Below are positions 10,201-18,073 of a stretch of 64,000 nt of DNA, piece by piece (position 1 is the stretch's first letter; each line of letters opens with the position of its first letter). The notes under the pieces were generated by a model. It searched no databases. It worked only from the letters and a program-made list of their open reading frames with translations, and was not told where the DNA came from. The DNA comes from CAYJLA01 sp964371305 (GTDB lineage Bacteria > Bacillota_I > Bacilli_A > RFN20 > CAG-826). The translations under genes were made by a program, and so were the position numbers. Location: positions 52,571 through 116,570 of the forward strand of contig CAYJLA010000001.1 of assembly GCA_964371305.1 (NCBI GenBank). The letters are read 5' to 3'.

Positions 10201-10292
10201 TTAATTTTTGTTTTTATACTGGTATAAATCCAAACAAAAAAAGTTTTTATGTAATAATAGATTGATGTGAAAAAACCTTTAACTGCAGTCAT
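7218..10292 (-). CDS. YfhO-family multi-pass membrane protein
   Basis: About 1024 residues. The N-terminal half is a polytopic membrane region of at least ten helices, with an early extracytoplasmic loop (after YSLFTEYW, with PYGGDYTQQ and ending in FLGVDNIG) resembling GT-C glycosyltransferase-type loops. A large soluble extracytoplasmic domain of about 450 residues follows, then a final helix and a basic tail. This is the YfhO layout, linked in Bacilli to glycosylation of envelope polymers; the substrate here is unknown. I prefer ATG at 10292 (GAGAGG upstream) over TTG at 10310. The preferred start leaves four bases after the pseudouridine synthase stop, so the two are co-transcribed. Confidence 0.85.
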   Translation of the reverse strand: MTAVKGFFTSIYYYIKTFFVWIYTSIKTKIKNFNFDFLDNINSLFYWGLLLVIVGIGFYAYSLFTEYWTVPYGGDYTQQQIPLYYNGYDTWMTFFKTGEFVLWDNNVFLGVDNIGSNSFYYLFDPFFFPVLLFPRHMVPQAMAIIMILKMVCAGFAFRYFIKYLGVRESTARVFGLAYAFVGWTAFYLWFNHFMAMAVYIPLVLLGIEKVIRERKPWLLMFSLAITGVTNYFFFAGFCIFGVMYALFRFFQSVKTRDAITNYKVMGLGIVSFAVGILLCSPVLIPGLITSLSSERASSDYLGELMAYFKDGDIMGALDIMFFDWSSRYTASSDGYGITVLYPLASFFYPTSSNRIPTLFTGPYDTYGSSLFIYTMPIVMFFMGLIYSFKEKRTSHVISITLFTLGLFTPFAYFMFSGFTDAYGRWEIFVMISLMMYAALMFDRREEFKRGEIALAGVMTFCLSIITLVVAQNVDFDDSSSRAFNEMAVPLIIYQIVMIVVVSCLLLGFYKKKYVTKIFLLVISIEAIVMGTSVQIFQGTIPYSSIGGNEYYVNIERDIFEEIDSVDDSFYRIQSRLAYLGNENLPMIIGYNGVSTFHSLYNYNVDDFMRMSRIFKASSTWIGGTIEKRYNLDAFLGVKYYFIYNADTRVDGVLVPANVPYGYNELTQFNQGVRVFENTNHIELGFSYDTLYFKGDNEDSDNNSFYSSWDTSAVITAEEAYLTGAILDDKDVETISEDYPGLITSDAPAMTATQLAVNYSIYECPFGYSFSPADPSEYLTSGEKVSSVSRNNPYLLELTPSIGTTFSSSQEAYYMLDYTLQTIYNADIFLIGESGNVIAMDNHTNSNMTYRWKTIRGFYSTEELAKILIIPKGSGGQYNTLASTRPPLYVETSAQIDAKLDVLRSYPLENISSKENTHRFTTDFDKNRMIVLQIPYDKGWSVTARDNVGNEKQLDVYNGQGGFVSFVSETGQTSYTVNFVSEGLNEGLLLFAGGIAIFGGSAAWYGVCQHKKNLKKKQAEETENN

Positions 10293-10296
10293 TTTT

Positions 10297-11217
10297 TTAC
10301 AACCTCTCAATTTGAAATAATAATTTAAAATCCTTTGGAATTGGGGCTAAAAACTTCATTAACTTGCCTGTTTCAGGATGTTTAATGTGTAAGGTGTATG
10401 CATGTAAACCAAGACGTTTTAATGGGTTTGACGGCTCACCATACTTGTCATCTCCAATTACAAAATGCCCAATATTTCCTAGTTGTACTCTAATCTGATT
10501 TTTTCTACCACTATCAATATTTACATCTAGCAGTGTTCTATTGTTCATTACTTTCATTCTTTTATAGTGTGTAATACATCTTTTACCTTTTTTCTTATCA
10601 TGAGTAACAATCATTAAATTAAGTTTATTTTGTATTAAATAATGTATTAAAGTGTCTTCTTCTTTTTCTACTTCGCCATCAACAATCGCATAATATCCTC
10701 TTTTTAAAACTAATTTATCCCAATTTTTTTGCAATAAGTCACGAATTTTCTCATTTTTTGCAAACATTAATACCCCACTAGTATCCTCATCAAGTCTATG
10801 AACAACAAATACTCTGGCATTTCCGTTTGTAGCTTGCAAATAGTCAGTTACTAGACGATATGCTGTTCTACCTTTTACTTTATCACTAGCAACCGATAAT
10901 AATTTAGATGGTTTATTTATTACAATTACTTCATCGTCTTCATATATAATTTTTATCTTTTCTTTTTTTGCGTTCATCTTGATTCTATTTTTAGAAATAA
11001 TAACTACATCATCTTTAGCGAGTTGAAAGTTAAATTGTGAAATTGGAGCCCCATCCACAGCAACTTGATGATTTTTAAGTAAATTCTTTATGTTATTGCG
11101 AGATAACCCCGTTAAGTTTTCTAATAAAAATTCCAACAAAATACAAGAACGTTTTACAGTGTATTCTTTAATGTCTAGTGGTTTCTTGTAACTATGTCTT
11201 TGTTTATTTTTATTCAT
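10297..11217 (-). CDS. RluA-family 23S rRNA pseudouridine synthase
   Basis: 306 residues. An N-terminal S4 RNA-binding domain (about 28-85, with LSRNNIKNLL and VAVDG) precedes the RluA catalytic domain with HRLDEDTSG at 140-148, D143 being the catalytic aspartate. The C-terminal GRKNQIRVQL and LHAYTLHIKHP stretches are typical of RluC/RluD. Which uridine is modified cannot be told from sequence. An extended -10 (TGTTATAAT; box at 11228-11233) lies 10 bases from the ATG with no ribosome site between them, so the mRNA may have a leader of only a few bases. Confidence 0.92.
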   Translation of the reverse strand: MNKNKQRHSYKKPLDIKEYTVKRSCILLEFLLENLTGLSRNNIKNLLKNHQVAVDGAPISQFNFQLAKDDVVIISKNRIKMNAKKEKIKIIYEDDEVIVINKPSKLLSVASDKVKGRTAYRLVTDYLQATNGNARVFVVHRLDEDTSGVLMFAKNEKIRDLLQKNWDKLVLKRGYYAIVDGEVEKEEDTLIHYLIQNKLNLMIVTHDKKKGKRCITHYKRMKVMNNRTLLDVNIDSGRKNQIRVQLGNIGHFVIGDDKYGEPSNPLKRLGLHAYTLHIKHPETGKLMKFLAPIPKDFKLLFQIERL

Positions 11218-11402
11218 ATTGAAATATATTATAACATAATATAACGCTATTAAAAAAATTAATTAACTACTAAATGTACAATATAAATTATTGAGTTTTA
11301 AGTCTCTAAGTAGAAAAGTACACTTTAACATTATAGTTACGGTATATAAAAAGTCTTTTAAATATTATTTAAATGTGTATAATTTTATGTAACGGAGAAA
11401 TT

Positions 11403-13022
11403 ATGAAAAAACTATTTTTAATCCCATTATCTGTTATAGCTCTTACAGGGTGCACCTTGTTTCCTTCAATTTCAGCCTCTCTTGATTCGAATACTACTAT
11501 TGAACCATCAGTAACTGACCCTACTGATTCAAATATACCTACCGGTCCGATTGTAACACAACCTGATCCAAGTGTTTCTCAACCAAGTATTGATGTTGAT
11601 GACTCAACCTCAACAGGTACTGAAGTTCCACCTGAACCAACAAGAAATCCTGCATTAATAAGTAGTCAAGAGTATTATAATTTCTTTAATGGATCTGATG
11701 TTAAACTAAACATAAACTTCCATAATGGAGCGCTTTCCGCAATTGAACAATGCGGTGTAAATGGCGGCCGCTATGAAGATTTATATTTCCCTGCAGATGT
11801 AACAATTACTGTTGATGGAAAATCATATAGTTATAATGATGTTGGCTTTAGAAGAAAAGGCAATACTTCTAAGGGTGATGATTTCTCAAATGGACGTATA
11901 CATTATAAGATGAGTTTTGTAGCTGATTTTGATGATCCATTATATCTTGAACAACACTCTCAATTTCACGTAGATTGGACAAGCAATCCTACTGGGAAGG
12001 AAGAAAGAAAAAATAGAACTTTTCTTGATATGGAAAAACTCGACTTGAAATGGAATAGAAACCAAGATCCAAATAAATTAAGGCAAGCTTTTACAATGGA
12101 AACATACAGAAATATGAACACTATTGCTGCGCGCGATACAATTGGCAATATTACTGTTATGGAAAATAATTCAACTAGGTTTACCGAAACATATGAGATT
12201 TTCGAAGTTATCGATCAAGTTTTAGTAGACAGATATTTTACAGTCTCAGAAAATGATGGAGACTTATACAAATTACGTTATATAGGTAATGGTAAGGCAG
12301 ACTTTTTATATAACAATGTAATGAATAATAATCTTGTCGGTGTTGATGGTGATGGCAGCGGAAATGAATATCCATATGAGCTAAAAACAAATAAATCTAA
12401 ATCAAATCATGAACAACTTTATAACTTTGTAAATGTTATAAACACTAAGGGTGCTGGAGTTGATTTTGAAGATGAGTTATCTAGTATTTTAGATCTTGAA
12501 TATTTTGCTAATTTTGCTGCGGCAAGTTATGTAACTGGAGACCCTGATGATTTAAGAAGTCATTATAACAACACTTATGTTTATTTCTCTTCTTTAACTA
12601 ATAAGGCATATTTCATACCTTATGATAAAGATAGATCATGCGGAATAATTAATGGAGGTGCCGGTATGATGCCAGCACGTGCTCCTACTTCTACAAAAAA
12701 TAGTGGGTACAGTGGAGGCAACTGGCAAGATAATCCTATATGGTGGAGGACAACAATACTAAACACTACTCAGCATATTGGACCTGATTACTCATATGTT
12801 CCTCAAGCAATGGCACACTATAGAGATGCAATAAAAAACATTTATGATGCATCATTTATGACACCAACCGCTTTTAACAGTTTCTTAAATAAGTATAATC
12901 ATAGAAATGATTTAGGAGACGCTAACAGCGAGGGCGGAGGAAACGCTTCATATCAAAACTTCTATAATCAATATAGACAACAAATTCAAAACGATACAAA
13001 TTTATTAAACTTTACTTATTAA
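11403..13022 (+). CDS. CotH kinase-family lipoprotein
   Basis: 539 residues starting MKKLFLIPLSVIALTGC, a signal peptide with lipobox LTGC. GGAG upstream of 11403 favours this start over the in-frame ATG at 11373. A Ser/Thr/Pro-rich linker (about 20-85) leads into a CotH-like domain: a GFRRKGNTS motif near residue 152, the region with LKWN and RQAF, and an IPYDKDRSCG motif near 405. CotH proteins are atypical kinases best known from spore coats, but many gut bacteria carry secreted or lipidated homologues whose substrates are unknown. Its stop is two bases from that of the convergent GH31 gene. TATAAT at about 11379 is a plausible -10. Confidence 0.85.
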   Translation: MKKLFLIPLSVIALTGCTLFPSISASLDSNTTIEPSVTDPTDSNIPTGPIVTQPDPSVSQPSIDVDDSTSTGTEVPPEPTRNPALISSQEYYNFFNGSDVKLNINFHNGALSAIEQCGVNGGRYEDLYFPADVTITVDGKSYSYNDVGFRRKGNTSKGDDFSNGRIHYKMSFVADFDDPLYLEQHSQFHVDWTSNPTGKEERKNRTFLDMEKLDLKWNRNQDPNKLRQAFTMETYRNMNTIAARDTIGNITVMENNSTRFTETYEIFEVIDQVLVDRYFTVSENDGDLYKLRYIGNGKADFLYNNVMNNNLVGVDGDGSGNEYPYELKTNKSKSNHEQLYNFVNVINTKGAGVDFEDELSSILDLEYFANFAAASYVTGDPDDLRSHYNNTYVYFSSLTNKAYFIPYDKDRSCGIINGGAGMMPARAPTSTKNSGYSGGNWQDNPIWWRTTILNTTQHIGPDYSYVPQAMAHYRDAIKNIYDASFMTPTAFNSFLNKYNHRNDLGDANSEGGGNASYQNFYNQYRQQIQNDTNLLNFTY

Positions 13023-13024
13023 CT

Positions 13025-15214
13025 TTATAACTCAATAACTGTAACATTACCAAGGTATTCCGCTTCAATTGCAGAATACTTTTTATATCCTTCTTTCAAC
13101 ATTCTAAAGCTTAATATTCCATTATTGTTTGTAAATTCATAAATATTAATTTCTCCATTTTGATAGTTGAATGATTCTCCATCATCTTGATAATGAACAT
13201 ATATACCTTTACCAGGAAATAACTTCAATCTAAGTACTTCGTTGTTCATAACATTACTATCATCTTTTAAAGGTATAATACTTCCTTCTTTAACATAGAT
13301 AGGACATAGTATTTTATCGCATTTTCTTATACTATAACCAGTTTTTGCAAGTTTATTTGTATAGAAATCATAGTATTTATCTTTAGGAATATAAACCATT
13401 TTATTTGTTTGTCCTTGTGCAACGATAGGTGCGATAATCATATTTTCTCCATACATAAATTGCTCATTTTCGTTTCGACAATTTTCATCATTTTCGTATT
13501 CTAAAACCATAGGTCTAATTATTGGCAATCCACTACTTTGATGTTCATGAAAGCAATCATATATATACGGAATTAATGAATATCTAAACTTAACGGCACG
13601 TCTATATATATCAATTGTTTTCTTTGAAAAAGTCCATGGTTCTTGTCTTTTTGTATTTATTGCAGAATGGTTTCTCATAAGTGGTGAGAACATTCCAAGC
13701 ACAATCCATCTTTGCATTAATTCATCAGTGCAATCTCCGCCAAATCCGCCAATATCAGTTCCTATATTCATAAGTCCAGAGATCGACATATTACATTGCT
13801 GTGGTATAGCCAGTTTAATGTGATTCCATAACGATTGATTATCACCAGTCCAGGCTGTTGAAAACTTTTGCGTACCACAAAATGCAGCTCTAGTGATGAC
13901 AAAAGGTCTTTTACCAGTTTGCAACAAACCTTCATAAGTTGCTTGTGCCATGTAGTGACCATATAGATTGTGAATATCTTCATGTTTTTCAAGCCCAAAC
14001 ATAACATCCATTGGAAGTGGTCCTTTAAAACTGGCTGGTTCATTCATATCAGTCCATATTCCGCTTACACCTTTTTGAATTAACTCTAAATTTAACTCGC
14101 CCCACCATTTTCTTACTTCAGGTTTGTTAAAAGCAGGGTACACAGATAAACCAGGCCATACATAGTTTTCATAAACCTTGCCATCATGTGTAGCGAAGTA
14201 GTTGTTTTCAATTCCCTCTTCGTACACTTTATATCCACTTAAAACTTTGGTTCCTGGATCAATTATTGTAACAATATTTACGTTACTTTCATTTAATGTT
14301 TCAATCATGCTTTCAAAGTTTGGAAATCGATCTTTATTAATTGTAAAAACTGCATAATCAATCATATAATCTATGTCTAAGTGGATTGCACTTAAAGGTA
14401 TATCAAGTTGTTTGTATTTATTAGCTATTTCAAGAACTTCTTTTTCGTCATAGTATGACCACCTAGATTGATGCATACCTAAAGTCCATTTCTGTGGCAA
14501 TGGAGTATATCCGGTAAGTTTAACAAAAGAAGATACAACTTTTTTAAATGTTTTATCATAAATAAAATATAAGTCAAAAGCTCCTTTTGTCGCCCCAATG
14601 AAGTACTGTTTTCCATCTACACCCATATTAAATATAGATTTATTGTAATTATCTAAATATAAACCAAACACATGTTTATCGGTTTTTGATATTATAAACG
14701 GAAATGACTTGTATAAAGATTTATAGTTATCTTCATGGGCTGATGGATCATCAGTATTCCAGTTAATATATTCATATCCATATTTGTTAAGCGGTCCTGG
14801 ATGATCACCTAAACCATAAAATGATTGCTCATTATTTAATTTGAAACTATATAAAAATGAATATTTTTCATTTCCTAGTGTAGCGTGTCCTTCCATTTTT
14901 GAAAGACTATCATCAACATAAGGAGAAACATATGTATATTCAATTTGACTTAATATTTCATCTCTATTTGCATCCTCAATTTTAAATTTTAAATCTTCTA
15001 AGACTGTAATTATGATCTTTGAGCTTATAATTTGAACACTACTACCATTATCAATGCAACTCACATCACATGATGTATCGTCAATATGTTCAATTATTTT
15101 GCTTTGTCTATCCTCTTTATAAATTCTTACTAAATTCGGAGAATAAAACTTAATAAAAAGTTTGTCTTCCTTGTTATAAATCATTACCTTATTTTTAAAT
15201 AATTCATACTTCAT
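13025..15214 (-). CDS. family GH31 alpha-glucosidase
   Basis: 729 residues using ATG at 15214, which has AAGAGG seven bases upstream; an in-frame start at 15238 has none. It shows the GH31 layout: an N-terminal beta-sandwich with QSFYGLGDHPGPLNKYG, a (beta/alpha)8 barrel, the nucleophile in WTDMNEP (D389 in this numbering), the acid/base in TGDN (D458), and a C-terminal beta domain. There is no signal peptide, so the enzyme is cytoplasmic and probably hydrolyses imported alpha-linked oligosaccharides. Exact linkage is unknown. It is divergent from the flavodoxin/ferredoxin gene. Confidence 0.95.
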   Translation of the reverse strand: MKYELFKNKVMIYNKEDKLFIKFYSPNLVRIYKEDRQSKIIEHIDDTSCDVSCIDNGSSVQIISSKIIITVLEDLKFKIEDANRDEILSQIEYTYVSPYVDDSLSKMEGHATLGNEKYSFLYSFKLNNEQSFYGLGDHPGPLNKYGYEYINWNTDDPSAHEDNYKSLYKSFPFIISKTDKHVFGLYLDNYNKSIFNMGVDGKQYFIGATKGAFDLYFIYDKTFKKVVSSFVKLTGYTPLPQKWTLGMHQSRWSYYDEKEVLEIANKYKQLDIPLSAIHLDIDYMIDYAVFTINKDRFPNFESMIETLNESNVNIVTIIDPGTKVLSGYKVYEEGIENNYFATHDGKVYENYVWPGLSVYPAFNKPEVRKWWGELNLELIQKGVSGIWTDMNEPASFKGPLPMDVMFGLEKHEDIHNLYGHYMAQATYEGLLQTGKRPFVITRAAFCGTQKFSTAWTGDNQSLWNHIKLAIPQQCNMSISGLMNIGTDIGGFGGDCTDELMQRWIVLGMFSPLMRNHSAINTKRQEPWTFSKKTIDIYRRAVKFRYSLIPYIYDCFHEHQSSGLPIIRPMVLEYENDENCRNENEQFMYGENMIIAPIVAQGQTNKMVYIPKDKYYDFYTNKLAKTGYSIRKCDKILCPIYVKEGSIIPLKDDSNVMNNEVLRLKLFPGKGIYVHYQDDGESFNYQNGEINIYEFTNNNGILSFRMLKEGYKKYSAIEAEYLGNVTVIEL

Positions 15215-15280
15215 AATATACCTCTTAAGTGTGTCCATATATTTTATATAACAAAATTATAAATATTACAATTTATATAT

Positions 15281-15286
15281 TATAAT
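15281..15286 (+). promoter_or_regulatory. -10 box for flavodoxin/ferredoxin gene
   Basis: A perfect TATAAT. It places the transcription start near 15293, downstream of the ATG at 15289, which helps choose the ATG at 15307. No good -35 is visible. Confidence 0.5.
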
Positions 15287-15306
15287 ATATGTACAGTGAG
15301 GTAAAA

Positions 15307-16053
15307 ATGGTATTTTATTTTTCAGGAACAGGCAACTCTAAGTGGGCCGCACAAAACATATCTAAACAGGTAAAAGATGAATGTTTTAGCATAGTTAAGT
15401 ATAAGGGGTCGATGGATATACAGGACAAGGTTATCGGATTAGTTTTTCCAATATATGCCTGGGGAATTCCTGAACTTATGAAAAGCTTTATTAAAAGTTT
15501 ATCCGGTATACCATCTTATGTATATGTAATTGCAACGTGTGGACAAGATGTTGGTAATACAGTCAAACAAGTAAATAAACTAATTAAAGTTGATTCCGCT
15601 TTATCTTTAATCATGCCAAACAATCACATAATTATGTCTGAGGCATATCCTGAAGCCATTTGTATCGAACTTATAAAAAACGCAGAAGTTAAGTTACAAA
15701 GTTTTATACAAGTTATTGAAAATAGAGAATGTAAAACTATACTTGATAAAAGAAGTTTAAATACAATTAAAACGTGCTTAATAAACCCTTTATTTAATAA
15801 ATTTGCTCGCCAGAGCAATAAGTTTTATGCAACTGATAAGTGTATTTCATGTGGTAAGTGTCAAAGCGACTGCCCAGTAGGCACTATCAAACTAGTAGAT
15901 GGAAAACCAAAGTGGTCTCGTCATTGCTTAATGTGTTTAAAATGTATAAATACATGCCCTACTTGTGCGATTGAGCACGGCACTTCAACTATTAATAGAA
16001 AGAGATATGTATTTAAAGATACCTATCTATTAGACAACAAAAATGATAAATAA
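15307..16053 (+). CDS. flavodoxin/4Fe-4S ferredoxin fusion protein (EFR1-like)
   Basis: 248 residues. The N-terminal flavodoxin-like domain opens MVFYFSGTGNSKWAA, with the SGTGNS phosphate-binding loop. The C-terminal domain holds two 4Fe-4S motifs, CISCGKCQSDCP and CLMCLKCINTCP. Such fusions carry electrons in anaerobes; the partner is not evident here. The start at 15307 has GTGAGG five bases upstream. The in-frame ATG at 15289 would lie upstream of the transcript start predicted from TATAAT. The last 11 bases overlap a small membrane-protein gene. Confidence 0.88.
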   Translation: MVFYFSGTGNSKWAAQNISKQVKDECFSIVKYKGSMDIQDKVIGLVFPIYAWGIPELMKSFIKSLSGIPSYVYVIATCGQDVGNTVKQVNKLIKVDSALSLIMPNNHIIMSEAYPEAICIELIKNAEVKLQSFIQVIENRECKTILDKRSLNTIKTCLINPLFNKFARQSNKFYATDKCISCGKCQSDCPVGTIKLVDGKPKWSRHCLMCLKCINTCPTCAIEHGTSTINRKRYVFKDTYLLDNKNDK

Positions 16054-16225
16054 TGATAACTTTAATGATTTTTATGATGAAGATCAAAAAGAAAAACTTG
16101 TAGTAGAAGAAAAACCTGTTAAGCAAAGTAAAGCGAAATTTTATTTGTATATACCCGCACTCGTTATGGGTTTAGCGGCAATCTCTATATTAGTACTAAT
16201 TATTGTGAGTGGTTTTGTAATGTAA
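16043..16225 (+). CDS. small single-span membrane protein
   Basis: 60 residues: an acidic N-terminus (DNFNDFYDEDQ), a basic stretch (KQSKAKF) and one hydrophobic helix (about 34-58, LYIPALVMGLAAISILVLI). The ATG overlaps the end of the flavodoxin/ferredoxin gene by 11 bases, the same overlap used elsewhere in the window, so translation is probably coupled. A strong terminator follows at once. Charge bias suggests a cytoplasmic N-terminus. No family recognised; a membrane anchor or partner of the upstream redox protein is only a guess. Confidence 0.6.
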   Translation: MINNDNFNDFYDEDQKEKLVVEEKPVKQSKAKFYLYIPALVMGLAAISILVLIIVSGFVM

Positions 16226-16262
16226 CAAAAAAGCTCTGAATTATCAGAGCTTTTATATATTT
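16226..16262. terminator. bidirectional rho-independent terminator
   Basis: Stem AAGCTCTGA (16231-16239) and TCAGAGCTT (16244-16252) around loop ATTA. T-rich tracts lie on both sides, so it can serve the plus-strand redox operon and the minus-strand gpmA transcript. Confidence 0.85.
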
Positions 16263-16423
16263 TTATTGTCAAATACAGATATGTTTATAAGTTCGTCGTT
16301 TTTTATGTTTAGACTGGATTTTTCTTTATCAAAATCTTTATCTTTTCCTCGAAATGCGATTTGTTCTGCACGATGAGTTAATTCATTCGATCGAACAACT
16401 TCACGCTTGAACTTTTTCTTCAT
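16253..16423 (-). CDS. small basic/acidic hypothetical protein
   Basis: A 56-residue open frame, MKKKFKREVVRSNELTH onward, beginning six bases after the gpmA stop on the same strand and ending on the edge of the shared terminator. It is highly charged, with a basic N-terminus and a KDKDFDKEK centre, and has no hydrophobic segment. There is no clear ribosome site, so translation would rely on coupling to gpmA. It fills the gap between gpmA and the terminator neatly, which argues for a real gene, but its length leaves doubt. Function unknown. Confidence 0.45.
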   Translation of the reverse strand: MKKKFKREVVRSNELTHRAEQIAFRGKDKDFDKEKSSLNIKNDELINISVFDNKNI

Positions 16424-16429
16424 ATTTTA

Positions 16430-17173
16430 TTATTTAGCTTTACCTTGATTTGCTACTGCATCCATTTTTGCTTTAAGTGCTGCTTCATCACCTAAGTAAT
16501 ATGATTTAATTACATTAAAATTATCATCAAACTCATATATAAGTGGAGTTCCAGTAGGAATGTTTACATCCATAATTTGTTCATCAGTCATTTTATCAAA
16601 GTATTTTACTAAAGCTCTAAGTGAATTACCATGCGCAGCAATTACAACTCTTTTTCCAGCTTCCATTAATGGTTTAATGTTTTTTTCAAAATAAGGCACT
16701 GCTCTTTCGATAGTAATTTTTAGTGACTCAGTTAATGGTAATAAATTAGCATCAACATCTCTAAACATAGCGTCATTTTGTGGTGCTCTTTCATCAGTTA
16801 ATTCAAGTGCTGGGGGACATACATCAAAACTTCTTCTCCACACTTTTACTTGTTCTTCACCGTATTTTTCAGCTGTTTCTGATTTATTTAAACCTTGTAA
16901 AGCGCCGTAATGTCTTTCGTTAAGTTCCCAAGCTTTAACTACTGGTAACCATTCTCTATCCATTGAAAGAAGCGCTCTGTTTAATGTGTGAATCGCTCTT
17001 TTTAAATAGGAAGTAAAGCAAATATCAAAATCAAATCCGTTGTCTTTCAATAATCTACCTGCATTTAAAGCTTCTTCTTCGCCTTTTTCTGTTAAATCTA
17101 CATCTGTCCAACCAGTAAATAAATTCAATTTATTCCACTGACTTTCACCATGTCTTAGTAATACTAATTTCAT
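16430..17173 (-). CDS. gpmA: 2,3-bisphosphoglycerate-dependent phosphoglycerate mutase
   Basis: Glycolytic interconversion of 3- and 2-phosphoglycerate. RHGESQWN at 7-14 gives the phospho-accepting His8. FTGWTDVDL, NERHYGAL and the second catalytic His in AAHGNSLR are all present. 247 residues is the normal dPGM length. AAGGAG precedes the ATG. A promoter with -35 TTAACA and -10 TATAAT (17204-17231) lies upstream, divergent from the lipoprotein at 17306. Confidence 0.97.
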   Translation of the reverse strand: MKLVLLRHGESQWNKLNLFTGWTDVDLTEKGEEEALNAGRLLKDNGFDFDICFTSYLKRAIHTLNRALLSMDREWLPVVKAWELNERHYGALQGLNKSETAEKYGEEQVKVWRRSFDVCPPALELTDERAPQNDAMFRDVDANLLPLTESLKITIERAVPYFEKNIKPLMEAGKRVVIAAHGNSLRALVKYFDKMTDEQIMDVNIPTGTPLIYEFDDNFNVIKSYYLGDEAALKAKMDAVANQGKAK

Positions 17174-17203
17174 AATTATTCTCCTTAAATATTATTCATA
17201 TTT

Positions 17204-17231
17204 ATTATACCAATAATTTTTATAATGTTAA
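17204..17231 (-). promoter_or_regulatory. promoter of gpmA
   Basis: On the minus strand, TTAACA (17226-17231) and TATAAT (17204-17209) are separated by 16 bases, about 30 bases before the gpmA ATG. Confidence 0.6.
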
Positions 17232-17254
17232 GAACATTAAATGTAACTTTTAAA

Positions 17255-17282
17255 TTGAACCGTTTAAAAAACGTGTTATAAT
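17255..17282 (+). promoter_or_regulatory. promoter of lipoprotein gene at 17306
   Basis: TTGAAC (17255-17260) and TATAAT (17277-17282) with a 16-base spacer. The spacer holds a short palindrome, CGTTT-AAA-AAACG, which might be an operator. Confidence 0.6.
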
Positions 17283-17305
17283 GTGTATTGGTAAAGAGGT
17301 TTTAT

Positions 17306-18040
17306 ATGAAAAGAAAAGTTTGTTTTGTAGCGTTGCCTTTAGTTGCAACAGTATTATTTAGTTGCGGTCCTGCAGCAATTAGTTTAGAAAGGGCAAAAGA
17401 AGTTATAGACGATATCGTAGATAGTTATCAAATCGGTTTTGACTCAATATATTTAAAAGAAACTGAAACAATAGTTGATCTTGATGGGGTAAAAAGCGTT
17501 CAATATCTTGAAAACTACGTTAATGTAAAAGAAAAATATCTTTATGGATATCAAAAAAATACTGTTGATGGAGAAGTAACATATAATGGAGAAACTTGGC
17601 TTTTTGGCGAAGATATATACTTCTACTCTCTTGACCACAACTTATTAACTGGTTCGAAAACTCAATCTAAAGGTTTGGATTCGCAAAATTTATTGGAAGC
17701 TAACTTAACAGCAATTCAATCGTCTATAGCAACAAGCATAAAAGAAATTATCGTATTAACTCAAACAATTATTGATACATTATTGGCTAAGGACGTAGAA
17801 GGAGTTACAGTTTCTTGTGGTTCTTCTAAAGAAGGCCAACTTAAATTCAATTATACTGAAGAAGATGATAGCATCGATGGAGTTATGGATTTATATATAA
17901 ATAATTATAGATTGGTTTCAGGAAAAACTACAAGCACAAGTAAAGATAGTTCTGCGGAACATAACACTGTTGGTGAATATAAATATGACATTGACAAAGT
18001 GAATGTTCCAAATGTTGATGATTTTGAAGAATTAAATTAG
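17306..18040 (+). CDS. lipoprotein, paralogue of the one at 20395
   Basis: 244 residues starting MKRKVCFVALPLVATVLFSC, lipobox LFSC. AAAGAGG upstream of 17306 favours this ATG over TTG at 17288. The mature part is acidic and beta-rich with no known motif. It aligns by eye with the lipoprotein at 20395-21126: YVNVKEKYLYGY against YVNLDEEYLYKY, a W-x-L/F-x-x-(E)D/EIY(F/Y) strand, and DHNLLTGS against EEDLVSGS. The two are therefore paralogues, and this copy stands alone with its own promoter and terminator. Function unknown; it is probably exposed on the outer face of the membrane. Confidence 0.75.
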   Translation: MKRKVCFVALPLVATVLFSCGPAAISLERAKEVIDDIVDSYQIGFDSIYLKETETIVDLDGVKSVQYLENYVNVKEKYLYGYQKNTVDGEVTYNGETWLFGEDIYFYSLDHNLLTGSKTQSKGLDSQNLLEANLTAIQSSIATSIKEIIVLTQTIIDTLLAKDVEGVTVSCGSSKEGQLKFNYTEEDDSIDGVMDLYINNYRLVSGKTTSTSKDSSAEHNTVGEYKYDIDKVNVPNVDDFEELN

Positions 18041-18042
18041 TT

Positions 18043-18073
18043 ATAAAAAAGATGCCAAATGGCATCTTTTTAT
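18043..18073. terminator. bidirectional terminator between lipoprotein gene and metG
   Basis: Stem AAAAAGATGCC with GGCATCTTTTT around AAAT (18046-18071). It is flanked by A- and T-runs and serves both convergent genes, overlapping the last bases of metG. Confidence 0.8.

Noticed and set aside
17259..17273. Palindrome CGTTT-AAA-AAACG as a definite operator
   Set aside because: Only five pairs, mostly A/T, in AT-rich DNA; mentioned within the promoter entry only.
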